Below are positions 6,535-14,511 of a DNA stretch of 15,007 bases, one piece after another. The notes below the pieces were generated by a model, which worked only from the letters and a program-made list of their open reading frames with translations, ran no database searches and was not told where the DNA came from. Origin of the DNA: JABHCC01 sp034658635 (GTDB taxonomy: Bacteria > Bacteroidota > Bacteroidia > Bacteroidales > UBA12481); NCBI GenBank assembly GCA_034658635.1, contig JAYEFL010000106.1, positions 1 to 15,007 of the forward strand, read 5' to 3'. How positions within the stretch are numbered: position 1 is the first letter of the stretch; every line of letters begins with the position of its first letter. Made by a program: the position numbers and the translations under genes.

Positions 6535-8079
6535 TTACAGTGGAATGGAACCGTGTTTGCGATCTGGTTGAGGAGCGTCTTTGGATGCAGAAACCTCCAA
6601 AGCATGAATCAGGAATTTTCTGGTTTCTTCAGGTTCAATAACAGCATCAACGTATCCGCGTGCTGCAGCTACATAAGGATTAGCAAATTTCTGTTTGTAT
6701 TCCTTAATTTTTTGGCGACGCATTTTATCAGGATCTTCAGCGGCCAGAATTTCTTTCCTGAAAATAATATTGGATGCACCTTCTGGTCCCATTACTGCGA
6801 TTTCAGCACCTGGCCAAGCAAAAACAAAATCGGCATTCAGGTGCCTGCTATTCATAGCAATATACCCGCCTCCGTAGGCTTTTCTGAGTATCAAGGTGAA
6901 AGTAGGTACAGTAGCTTCACTATAGGCATAAAGTACTTTTGCTCCGTGCCTGATTACTCCCATATGTTCCTGGTCAACTCCAGGCAAATATCCGGGAAGG
7001 TCAACAAGGGTAATAATAGGAATATTAAATGCATCGCAGAAGCGAATAAAGCGTGCTGCTTTATCGGACGAATCCACATCCAGAACTCCTGCAAGAATAT
7101 TTGGTTGGTTGGCTACGAAAGCCACTGATTGTCCGTCAATTCGTCCGTATCCGATTACAATATTCGGTGCGAATAGCTCCATTACTTCAAAGAACTCACT
7201 ACTATCTGTAATAGCTCTGATCACATCCTTCACATCATATGGTTGTTTAGGATCAGTAGGAACGATTTCATCAATTTTGTAAGCGTTTTTGGGATTTCGA
7301 GGTCTCAGAGCCCGTGCTTTTTGTTTATTGTTCCATGGGATGTAAGATATCAGTGATTTGATTTGTTCAAAACACTCTTGTTCACTTTCTGCATAGAAGT
7401 GTGCATTACCTGTTACCTCACTATGAACTCTGGCACCGCCTAAGGCTTCCATTGAGATTTCTTCACCAAGAACAGTTTTAATTACTTCTGGTCCGGTGAT
7501 GAACATTTTGGAAATCTTATCCACCACAAAAACAAAGTCTGTTAAGGCTGGAGAATAAACAGCTCCGCCGGCGCAGGGACCAAGAATAACTGAGATTTGA
7601 GGAATAACACCAGAGGCCAGGGTATTTCTATAAAAAATCTCCCCATATCCGGCAAGTGAGTTGACTCCCTCTTGAACCCGGGCGCCACCTGAATCGTTGA
7701 TTCCAATCAGGGGTACTTTCATTTTCAGTGCATGATCCATAATCTTAGTGATCTTACGGGCATGCATTAAACCAAGTGAACCTCCGGCCACAGTAAAATC
7801 CTGGGCGAAGATACACACCGGAGCTCCATAAATCTTTCCTGTTCCGGTAATTACACCATCTCCGGGAAGGTTTTTCTTGTCCATGTCAAAGTCGCGACCT
7901 TCATGTCGTGCAAACAGATCATATTCATGAAAAGAATCTGTATCCAAAAGGGTAATAATTCTATCACGAGCAGTCATTTTGCCAAGAGCCTGTTGTTTTT
8001 GAATGGCTTTTTCACCGCCACCCTGAAGCACCTGATCTCTGCGCTCAACAAGTTCGCGAGTTTTTCTTTTTAGAGACAT
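6535..8079 (-). CDS. Acyl-CoA carboxylase carboxyltransferase (PccB/MmdA type)
   Basis: The 514-residue protein is a full-length carboxyltransferase of the crotonase fold with two half-domains, normal for propionyl-CoA carboxylase beta and methylmalonyl-CoA decarboxylase alpha chains. It moves CO2 between biotin and an acyl-CoA. Family marks are GGSLGLMHARKI (99-110), the acyl-CoA oxyanion loop NDSGGARVQEG (128-138), GPCAGGAVYSPAL near 167-179, the biotin-side stretch VDLPGYLPGVDQEH in the second half, AYGGGYIAMNSRHL, GAEIAVMGPEGA and the end KHGSIPL. Residue I407 sits where propionyl-CoA carboxylases have Asp (AYDVM), see findings. The gene is first in a two-gene operon with the biotin carrier. 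Its ATG is preceded by an 85-base leader after the terminator of the FKBP gene. No OadG/OadB-like membrane subunits are present, which favours a carboxylase over a sodium-pumping decarboxylase. Confidence 0.92.
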   Translation of the reverse strand: MSLKRKTRELVERRDQVLQGGGEKAIQKQQALGKMTARDRIITLLDTDSFHEYDLFARHEGRDFDMDKKNLPGDGVITGTGKIYGAPVCIFAQDFTVAGGSLGLMHARKITKIMDHALKMKVPLIGINDSGGARVQEGVNSLAGYGEIFYRNTLASGVIPQISVILGPCAGGAVYSPALTDFVFVVDKISKMFITGPEVIKTVLGEEISMEALGGARVHSEVTGNAHFYAESEQECFEQIKSLISYIPWNNKQKARALRPRNPKNAYKIDEIVPTDPKQPYDVKDVIRAITDSSEFFEVMELFAPNIVIGYGRIDGQSVAFVANQPNILAGVLDVDSSDKAARFIRFCDAFNIPIITLVDLPGYLPGVDQEHMGVIRHGAKVLYAYSEATVPTFTLILRKAYGGGYIAMNSRHLNADFVFAWPGAEIAVMGPEGASNIIFRKEILAAEDPDKMRRQKIKEYKQKFANPYVAAARGYVDAVIEPEETRKFLIHALEVSASKDAPQPDRKHGSIPL

Positions 8080-8107
8080 AAGAGTTTGGTTTGGTTAATA
8101 CTTAACG

Positions 8108-8140
8108 CCTTGTATATCAAGGAGAAACTATTTTAATAGT
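8108..8140 (-). other. Two small hairpins in the carboxylase operon leader
   Basis: Between the FKBP terminator and the carboxyltransferase ATG lie two short inverted repeats: CCTTG-TATAT-CAAGG's arms at 8108-8112 and 8118-8122, and ACTATT-TT-AATAGT at 8127-8140. They would fall in or near the 5' leader or promoter of the operon. Either could be an operator half-site pair or have no role. No canonical TAnnTTTG box was found here. Confidence 0.25.
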
Positions 8141-8164
8141 TGGTTTTACCGGGTACAAGGTTAC

Positions 8165-8194
8165 AAAAAAACCCTGAATTAACAGGGTTTTTTT
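8165..8194 (-). terminator. Rho-independent terminator of the FKBP gene
   Basis: A perfect 12-bp stem (8165-8176 paired with 8183-8194) closes the six-base loop AATTAA. Each arm is a 7-base A or T run plus CCCTG/CAGGG, so it ends transcription in both directions. It lies 18 bases past the stop of the FKBP gene and separates it from the carboxylase operon on the same strand. Confidence 0.95.
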
Positions 8195-8212
8195 GTGGCG
8201 ATATAGCTTTTA

Positions 8213-8938
8213 TTAAAGGATTTCGAGTAGCTCTACATCAAAAATCAGAACCATGTCAGCGCCAATTGGTCCTCCCGGACGAGGATTGGAACCATAGGCT
8301 AATTCACTTGGGATAAAGAATTTGAATTTTGAACCAACAGACATTAGTTGAATACCTTCAGTCCATCCTTTTATCACCTGGTTTAAAGGGAACTCAGTTG
8401 GCTCACCACGATCAATGGAACTATCAAAAACTGTTCCGTCAACCAGTGTTCCATGATAATGAACTTTTACCTTGTCAGTAGCTGTAGGTTTTGCTCCGCT
8501 TGCTTCTTTAATGACTTTGTATTGAAGACCACTTGCAGTTACCTGAACACCATCCTCATTCTTGTTTTTGGCCAGAAAGTCTTGTCCTTCTTTTAGGTTT
8601 TGCTCTGCGCCTGCCTGCATTTCAGCCATTTGCTGCATGCTAAGCTTTTGGAAAAAAGCTTGTATTATCTGGTTACCCATACTTGGGTCAATCAGAATTT
8701 CTTCATCTGCCATGGCATCGGCAAATGCCCGTGCAAAAACCTCATTGTTAAGCTCCTTTGCCCCTGATTGCTTTACTGAAGCAGCAACACTGGCACCTAA
8801 GGCATAGCTTACAGAATCAAGTTCTGTTTCGAGAGTTATTTTGCCAGAGCCTGTGAGTGAGGATCCGGATTGTTGGTTGCAGCTGCTCATGATGAAAAGA
8901 GCTGCTACTACTGTTAATACGAGAGTTATTTTTTTCAT
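8213..8938 (-). CDS. FKBP-type peptidyl-prolyl isomerase lipoprotein
   Basis: The protein has 241 residues. Residues 1-20 are a lipoprotein signal ending in the lipobox IMSSC, so C20 would be lipidated and the protein anchored facing the periplasm. An FKBP N-terminal dimerisation domain (about 38-125; SVSYALGASVAASV, later a Gln/Met-rich helix) precedes an FKBP catalytic domain (about 135-241). The proline-pocket residues of FKBP12 are present: Y161, F171-D172, V188-I189, W192, Y215 and F233. It catalyses cis-trans isomerisation of prolyl bonds and probably acts as a chaperone for exported proteins, as Mip and FkpA do. It has its own promoter just past the upstream gene and a strong terminator, so it is likely transcribed alone. 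A name such as fkpA would be a guess among several paralogues usual in this phylum. Confidence 0.93.
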   Translation of the reverse strand: MKKITLVLTVVAALFIMSSCNQQSGSSLTGSGKITLETELDSVSYALGASVAASVKQSGAKELNNEVFARAFADAMADEEILIDPSMGNQIIQAFFQKLSMQQMAEMQAGAEQNLKEGQDFLAKNKNEDGVQVTASGLQYKVIKEASGAKPTATDKVKVHYHGTLVDGTVFDSSIDRGEPTEFPLNQVIKGWTEGIQLMSVGSKFKFFIPSELAYGSNPRPGGPIGADMVLIFDVELLEIL

Positions 8939-8960
8939 TTTCTAATTATTATTTGGGCAC

Positions 8961-8993
8961 CAAAGGTAGATTATTATTAGTAATATATTACAA
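8961..8993 (-). promoter_or_regulatory. Bacteroidota-type promoter of the FKBP gene
   Basis: On the minus strand TTG (8993-8991) is followed by 22 bases and then TACCTTTG (8968-8961), a full match to the TAnnTTTG -7 box with a -33 TTG at an accepted spacing. Transcription would begin near 8955, about 17 bases before the ATG at 8938. The -33 element lies immediately past the stop codon of the upstream gene, which supports separate transcription. Confidence 0.7.
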
Positions 8994-11900
8994 TTTTAGC
9001 GGGGTAAACTCTTTATTAGTAAATGGTGATAGTTTAGCCTCATTAATAAAGCCTTTATACTCCGGCCAGGCACCTGTAAAGAACTCATTCACCTGATCCA
9101 AAAGTGATTTCAATTCTTTTTCTGCCAGCTTAACTGCAATTTCTTCATTTCCCGTAATAGGGCCGGAACCGGATGCTATAGATCTTTGGGCGCTTGAAAC
9201 CTTAGATTGAATACCAGAAACCCTTCTGGTTATACCTTGAGCATTTTCATCACGAGGAGGTGTAATTGTATTAAGAATTGCTTTCACACTATCCTGCATT
9301 GCAGAAGTTCTTTTTCTGAGTTCACGGATTTCTTCAGATCGCCCTTTTGGAATTTGTTTCAAAATAGCTTCAAGGCTTGTATTGGCCTCTGTAAGCTTGT
9401 TCTTTGCTTCTGTTACCAGGTTTGATTTCTTCTGGAGATCATTAGCGAATTCACGACGTATGATAAGGTCTTGTAAGTTATAACTGACTCGGGGATCATT
9501 GTCCACATTTATATAAGTAGAATCAGATTCACCACCATAGCTGAACTTCACCAAGTATTTTCCAGGCAGTGCTGAGAGCCCTCCACGACTGAAGCGTGAA
9601 GATCCGCCTTGCCTTGATTCTCCTCCCGGGGTTTTTGGTGGATCCTCATCCAGACTCCATCTGGCTCTGTTGATTCCAGCCTTTGGGTAGTCTTCCAAAC
9701 TGCGTATTTTTTTGCCATTTTGATCGAATATCTCAATTTTTACCGGTTCATATTCACGGTTTTGTTTGCTCGAACCCATTCTTCCAAAGCGGCCTCCCAT
9801 TCCTCCACGACGGGCAGCCATTTGCTGCATTCTCTGAGCCATCTCGGGATCCATATTTTCTCTATCGCCACCTCTTTGTTTTGCTTTTATGGGTTCATAG
9901 ATTGCATAAGACAGTATCCCGCCAGTTGATTTATTTTCTCCACGGAAATATCCATTACCTGCTCCGTATACTCCACGCTGGCTGGTTGAGCTCATGCGAT
10001 ATGCGTCTGGTGACTGGAATGCGGTGACATTGGTTGTTAGTATATCCAAACCTTTTTCTGCCAGTTTTCTCAATGGCCGGATGTCATCAAGAATATAGAC
10101 TGATCTGCCGAATGTTCCAATGATCAGATCATGTTCTCTGGGATGAATCTTAAGATCCATGGTTGGAACTGTAGGATAGTTATTAGTCCATTTATTCCAG
10201 GTTTCTCCTTTATCGATACTCATGTACAAGCCATATTCAGTGCCCAGGAATACCAGATTAGGTTGAACCGGATCCTGAACAACGCTTAGACAGTAGCCCC
10301 ACACATTCTCGTCACTCGCGATCCGAGACCATGATTTACCGAAGTTATCAGTATGAAACAGGTAGGAGGAAAAATCGTTTTGGCGGTAGTTGTTGACAAC
10401 AACAAAAGCTTCAGCCTTATTATGGTTTGAGGCGTGAATAACTGGTATCCAGGCATTTTCAGGCATTCCTTTGATTTTGGGAGTAAGGTATTCCCAGGTT
10501 TGTCCACCATCTTTTGTCAATTGAACATTGCCATCATCTGTACCTGCCCAAATAATATCTGTATTGATTGGATTTGGGGATATGGCTATGATTGTACAGT
10601 AGTTTTCGGCTCCTGTGATGTCAAAGGTTAAACCTCCGGTTTTATGAGATTTCGCAATCCTTGCTGTGTCGTTTGTGGTCAGATCAGGAGAGATTATCTC
10701 CCAGCTATCTCCCCTGTTAGTTGATTTGTGAACAAACTGACTACCATAATATATGGTTGTTTTACCTATGGGGTCATGTGCAATAGCGGAATTCCAATGG
10801 AAGCGTAATTCTACTCCATCCGGATGTTGTGGTTTAATACCCTGGGTGCTGCCAGTGAGCCTGTCGTATCGTCCAACATTGCCACCCTGTGACATTGCAT
10901 ATCCATATCTATTGTCAGAGCTGTCGGGAACCACATCGAATCCGTCTCCTCCCATTACGGTTATCCAGTCATAATATTGAATACCTCCTCTGGAGAAATT
11001 GTATGCCGGACCATACCATGAGCCGTTATCCTGTAGTCCGCCGTATACATTGTAGGGCCATTCCATATCGTAATTGATATGATAAAACTGGCCAAGAGGC
11101 AGATTAGTAACAAAACGCCAGCTTGCTCCACGGTCGTGAGTGATAGCTAATCCACCGTCGTTTCCATCTATAATGAAGTTTGAATTTGTGGGGTGAATGT
11201 ACCAGGCGTGATGATCGGGATGAATGGATGAGCGCATGAAGCTTTCGAAATGCATACCACCGTCTTCACTTTTGTTGACTCTTGAGTAAAGGGTATACAG
11301 ACGATCCTGGTCTTGTGGGTCTACAAAAATATCCCAGTAATAGAAAGGGCGGTTACCAATGTTTTCATCCGTTGTTTTCCTCCATGAATGTCCTCCGTCA
11401 TCTGATCGGTACAGAGCATTTTTTTTAGATTCAACCAGGGCATAAATTCGTTTTGAGTTAGAGGCGGCTATAGCCAGGCCTATTCTTCCGAGTTCACCTT
11501 TTGGCAGACCTTCTTTCTCCGTTATTTTTTCCCATGTTTTTCCGCCATCCCAGGTGATGTGCATTGCAGATCCTTCACCTCCAGATTTAAGGTACCAGGG
11601 CCATCTTTGGTGCTCCCACATTGCAGCGATCAGTTTATTTGGATTATTTGGATCCATCACCAGGTCTGCACATCCGGTAGTTTCATTAGTAAACAGGAGA
11701 TGTTCCCATGTTTCACCACCATCTATAGTTTTATAAACTCCTCTTTCAGGGTGAGGGCCCCATGGAGAACCAATTGCACCAACGTAAACGATATTCGGGT
11801 TTGTTGGATCGATGATGACCCGATGTATATTCCTGGTTTTTTCCAGACCTTTCAGTTCCCATGTTTTGCCTGCATCAATACTTTTATAGATTCCGTATCC

Positions 11901-12251
11901 TGAATTCAGGCTATTTCTTGGATTTCCTTCTCCTGTTCCAGCCCAGATGATATCAGGATTAGCCTGATATATACACAGACTTCCGATGTTTGCAACGGCC
12001 TGATCATCAAAGATTGGCGTCCATTCCATTCCACCGGTTTCTGTTTTCCATATTCCACCGGAAGCTGAACCGATGTAAATTGTATTTGGATTTGAGGCCA
12101 CAACATCAATTGCGGTGACACGACCTGACATTCCGGAAGGACCTATTGATCTCGGGGATAATCCGGATAGTTTGTCCATGTCGATTTTTTGCGCCTGGCT
12201 GGTGAGGGTGAGGGCCAGTAAGGCAAGGAAAGAAAGAGTTAGTGTTTTCAT
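8988..12251 (-). CDS. Secreted VPS10/sortilin-type Asp-box beta-propeller protein
   Basis: From the chosen start the protein has 1087 residues with a Sec signal peptide (1-20; MKTLTLSFLALLALTLTSQA). The frame is open 48 bases further upstream, but the signal peptide fixes the start at 12251. Residues about 25-730 carry about eleven Asp-box turns (S/T-x-D-x-G-x-T/S-W), for example KSIDAGKTW, KTIDGGETW, ITWDGGKTW, RSDDGGHSW, LTKDGGQTW and MSIDKGETW, as in sialidase, BNR and VPS10/sortilin propellers. Then come a Met/Gly/Arg-rich low-complexity stretch (about 795-830), a beta-sandwich-like part and a helical C-terminal region. Such proteins are often annotated 'glycosyl hydrolase', but I see no catalytic sialidase residues and would not infer an enzyme activity. 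A role in binding exported proteins or glycans is an inference. It lies 65 bp downstream of the decarboxylase gene. Confidence 0.88.
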   Translation of the reverse strand: MKTLTLSFLALLALTLTSQAQKIDMDKLSGLSPRSIGPSGMSGRVTAIDVVASNPNTIYIGSASGGIWKTETGGMEWTPIFDDQAVANIGSLCIYQANPDIIWAGTGEGNPRNSLNSGYGIYKSIDAGKTWELKGLEKTRNIHRVIIDPTNPNIVYVGAIGSPWGPHPERGVYKTIDGGETWEHLLFTNETTGCADLVMDPNNPNKLIAAMWEHQRWPWYLKSGGEGSAMHITWDGGKTWEKITEKEGLPKGELGRIGLAIAASNSKRIYALVESKKNALYRSDDGGHSWRKTTDENIGNRPFYYWDIFVDPQDQDRLYTLYSRVNKSEDGGMHFESFMRSSIHPDHHAWYIHPTNSNFIIDGNDGGLAITHDRGASWRFVTNLPLGQFYHINYDMEWPYNVYGGLQDNGSWYGPAYNFSRGGIQYYDWITVMGGDGFDVVPDSSDNRYGYAMSQGGNVGRYDRLTGSTQGIKPQHPDGVELRFHWNSAIAHDPIGKTTIYYGSQFVHKSTNRGDSWEIISPDLTTNDTARIAKSHKTGGLTFDITGAENYCTIIAISPNPINTDIIWAGTDDGNVQLTKDGGQTWEYLTPKIKGMPENAWIPVIHASNHNKAEAFVVVNNYRQNDFSSYLFHTDNFGKSWSRIASDENVWGYCLSVVQDPVQPNLVFLGTEYGLYMSIDKGETWNKWTNNYPTVPTMDLKIHPREHDLIIGTFGRSVYILDDIRPLRKLAEKGLDILTTNVTAFQSPDAYRMSSTSQRGVYGAGNGYFRGENKSTGGILSYAIYEPIKAKQRGGDRENMDPEMAQRMQQMAARRGGMGGRFGRMGSSKQNREYEPVKIEIFDQNGKKIRSLEDYPKAGINRARWSLDEDPPKTPGGESRQGGSSRFSRGGLSALPGKYLVKFSYGGESDSTYINVDNDPRVSYNLQDLIIRREFANDLQKKSNLVTEAKNKLTEANTSLEAILKQIPKGRSEEIRELRKRTSAMQDSVKAILNTITPPRDENAQGITRRVSGIQSKVSSAQRSIASGSGPITGNEEIAVKLAEKELKSLLDQVNEFFTGAWPEYKGFINEAKLSPFTNKEFTPLKL

Positions 12252-12254
12252 GTT

Positions 12255-12285
12255 CAAATTTAATTTCTTTCGTTTTCTGAGACAA
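12255..12285 (-). promoter_or_regulatory. Promoter-like match abutting the VPS10-type gene start
   Basis: On the minus strand TTG (12285-12283), 20 bases, then TAAATTTG (12262-12255) matches the Bacteroidota promoter form. It ends only 3 bases before the ATG at 12251, which would put the transcript start at or inside the start codon. Either the mRNA is leaderless or the match is chance in AT-rich DNA. Confidence 0.3.
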
Positions 12286-12316
12286 GCCATTGGCCTCATG
12301 AATCCGTTAAAAAAGC

Positions 12317-13726
12317 TTAAAGATTACTTAGTATAACTCCCCAGGCTTCCTCAACATGCTTTTCCTCCACATTAGTCTGTGCTATAACCATCCTCAATGT
12401 ATATTTGCCATGTACCTTTGTATGAGTTAAAAATATATTCCCCTCAGAATTGATGCTATTTTCAAGGTTTTCATTGAGCTGGTTTATTTCAACTTCATTT
12501 GAAATGCCATGGGGATGGTATCTGAAGCATACAAGGTTAAGGGTTCTCTTAGTCATAATTTCAAAATCCGGATGATCAAGGACCCAGGATTCAAATCTCT
12601 CAGCCAGCTGAATATGTTTACGGATCTTTGTCTGCAAACCTTCAATCCCAAAACTTCTGATAACAAACCAGAGTTTTAATGCTCTGAACCGACGACCCAT
12701 AGGTATTCCCCAATCACGATAGTCTTTGACCTTGCCTCTCGACTGCGTCTTCAAATACTCAGGCAGAATTTCGAAAGTGCGTACTAAGGCCTCTTCATCT
12801 TTGACGAAATATGCAGTGCAATCAAAATGTGTGAACATCCATTTGTGGGGATTAAAAACAAAGCTATCAACCTCTTCAATCCCCTCAATCATCCACCTGT
12901 ATTCTGGGAGTAATAGAGCTGTACCAGCGTAAGCCGCATCTACATGAAGCCAGATTTCATGCTTTTTGCAAATTGAAGCAATAGGCTCCAAAGGGTCCAT
13001 TGCTGTCGTTCCTGTGGTTCCCAGTGCAGCAATTACACACAAAGGGATAAATCCGGCCGAGAGGTCTTTCGCGATAGCTTTTTCCAAGGCTTTTGCATCC
13101 ATTGCAAGAGAATCATCAACAGCTATTTTAATCAGATTAGACTTTCCAAGTCCAGCTATTTTCACAGCTTTTTCAACAGATGAATGGGTTTCAGTTGAGC
13201 AATAAACCCTGAATTGCTGCCCGTTATTGAAGCCTTCTTTGTTGATGCGGTAAGCTGATTTCGTTTCCCGGGCAGTCAGGATGGCTGTGAGAGTGGCTGT
13301 GGAGGCTCCATCCTGAATAACTCCTGCCCAATCTGTGGGGAGACCAGTCATTTGTTTCAACCAGTTCATCATTTGCTCTTCCAGTTCAGCTGCGGCTGGT
13401 GAGGTGTCCCATATCATACACTGACTGGCAAGAGTTGCAGTTAGCATTTCTGCCAAAAGGCTTGGAAATGAGGCGTTGGCAGGGAAGTAGGCAAAGAAAT
13501 TTGGGTTTTGCCAATGGGTCATTCCTGGAAGAATCAGTTCATTAAAGTCTTTAAGGATCTGATCCATCGATTCTCCTGATTGAGGAGCTGAGGCAGGTAA
13601 CTTGCTTAATATTTCTCCTGGGGATACCTGTGATTTGACTGGGAATTTGTCAATGTTTTCATAGTAATCAAGCATCCAATCAACAAGTTGATGTGCATGT
13701 TTTCTAAATTCTTCTGGCTTCATCAT
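12317..13726 (-). CDS. PLP-dependent group II decarboxylase, aromatic-L-amino-acid type
   Basis: The 469-residue protein matches the full length of aromatic amino acid decarboxylases. It removes CO2 from an aromatic L-amino acid to give the amine, in the cytoplasm. The substrate-side GMTHWQNPNFFAYFPANAS is at 68-86. H181 (THSSVEKA) stacks on the cofactor, D263 in LHVDAAYAG binds the pyridine nitrogen, and K295 in FNPHKW forms the Schiff base. Y336 in KDYRDWGIPMGRRF aligns with the catalytic Tyr of animal DOPA decarboxylase. Where Phe replaces it the enzyme becomes an aldehyde synthase, so a true decarboxylase is expected. Which substrate (Tyr, Trp, DOPA, Phe) is used cannot be read. Two adjacent Met codons open the frame. 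The gene is divergent from eda with a 49-bp gap and may be co-transcribed with the VPS10-type gene. Confidence 0.93.
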   Translation of the reverse strand: MMKPEEFRKHAHQLVDWMLDYYENIDKFPVKSQVSPGEILSKLPASAPQSGESMDQILKDFNELILPGMTHWQNPNFFAYFPANASFPSLLAEMLTATLASQCMIWDTSPAAAELEEQMMNWLKQMTGLPTDWAGVIQDGASTATLTAILTARETKSAYRINKEGFNNGQQFRVYCSTETHSSVEKAVKIAGLGKSNLIKIAVDDSLAMDAKALEKAIAKDLSAGFIPLCVIAALGTTGTTAMDPLEPIASICKKHEIWLHVDAAYAGTALLLPEYRWMIEGIEEVDSFVFNPHKWMFTHFDCTAYFVKDEEALVRTFEILPEYLKTQSRGKVKDYRDWGIPMGRRFRALKLWFVIRSFGIEGLQTKIRKHIQLAERFESWVLDHPDFEIMTKRTLNLVCFRYHPHGISNEVEINQLNENLENSINSEGNIFLTHTKVHGKYTLRMVIAQTNVEEKHVEEAWGVILSNL

Positions 13727-13775
13727 GAACTGCTATTAATTTGAGCTAAATTTATACATTCTAAACTGAGTTACA

Positions 13776-14450
13776 ATGGCAGCAATGAGCAGACGAGAAA
13801 TAGCTGAGATAATCATTGATGGAGGAATGGTTCCCGTTTTTAATCATGACGACCCTATGGTTTCGAAAGGCGTAATCAAGGCTTGTTATGAAGGTGGTTT
13901 ACGGGTTTTTGAATGGACTAATCGCGGAAACAGGGCCGTGGAAGTTTTCCCAATTTTAATTGAGATGATCGCTTCAGATTGTCCGGGAATGAGGATTGGG
14001 GTTGGATCGATTATGGATATCCCGAGTGCCGAACGATATCTGAGTTTGGGAGCTGAATTCCTTGTTAGTCCGGTTTTTGATCCTGATCTGGCCTCCTTTG
14101 CAAAAAAGCAAAGTGTTGTTTTTATTCCGGGTTGTGGTTCAGTAACAGAGATTCACCAGGCGCAGAAATGGGGTGCTGGATTGGTGAAGGTTTTCCCTGG
14201 AAACACGCTCGGACCAGCTTTTGTTAAAGCCGTTCTCGGACCAATGCCATGGTCGCTGATAATGCCAACCAGTGGGGTTAGCCCTGAGCGCGAGAATCTG
14301 GAAGCCTGGTTCAAAGCTGGAGTGAAATGCGTGGGAATGGGTTCACAGCTATTCAGAAAAGAGTTAATGAATGATGAGGGGATGGCAGAGATTGAGGAGA
14401 AAGTTCGGGAGGTGTTGAGTATGATTAAGGATGTTCGGGCACTTTTCTAA
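13776..14450 (+). CDS. eda: 2-keto-3-deoxy-6-phosphogluconate / 4-hydroxy-2-oxoglutarate aldolase
   Basis: The 224-residue protein has the class I aldolase TIM-barrel of the KDPG/KHG family. It splits 2-keto-3-deoxy-6-phosphogluconate into pyruvate and glyceraldehyde 3-phosphate, the last step of the Entner-Doudoroff route and of uronate breakdown; some members also split 4-hydroxy-2-oxoglutarate. E46 in LRVFEWTNRG is the catalytic acid/base, R50 is the nearby substrate Arg, and K138 in GLVKVFPGN is the Schiff-base lysine. MPTSGVSPE (163-171) corresponds to the phosphate-binding PTGG loop, with Ser in place of the first Gly. No kdgK, edd or uronate genes adjoin it, so its source pathway here is unclear. 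The start at 13776 (MAAMSRRE) could also be the Met three codons later. Confidence 0.9.
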   Translation: MAAMSRREIAEIIIDGGMVPVFNHDDPMVSKGVIKACYEGGLRVFEWTNRGNRAVEVFPILIEMIASDCPGMRIGVGSIMDIPSAERYLSLGAEFLVSPVFDPDLASFAKKQSVVFIPGCGSVTEIHQAQKWGAGLVKVFPGNTLGPAFVKAVLGPMPWSLIMPTSGVSPERENLEAWFKAGVKCVGMGSQLFRKELMNDEGMAEIEEKVREVLSMIKDVRALF

Positions 14451-14511
14451 GCTTTTTGTATTGATGATTTTTTTTAGTTTCTTGAAGCTCTAAATTTTTA
14501 ACCTGCAAAAA

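Noticed and set aside
6553..7128. 191-codon open frame on the plus strand
   Set aside because: It is fully antisense to the strongly conserved carboxyltransferase gene and its translation resembles no known protein; a shadow frame.
9683..10027. 114-codon plus-strand frame within the VPS10-type gene
   Set aside because: It lies opposite clear Asp-box-protein coding sequence, with unusual His/Phe/Cys-rich composition; a shadow frame.
12252..12299. Upstream ATG of the VPS10-type gene at 12299 as the start
   Set aside because: It would put 16 mostly basic residues before a textbook signal peptide starting at 12251.
8988..13726. Decarboxylase, VPS10-type protein and FKBP as one functional operon or new system
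   Set aside because: The FKBP gene has its own promoter, the proteins act in different compartments, and no shared substrate is evident; simple neighbourhood is the safer reading.
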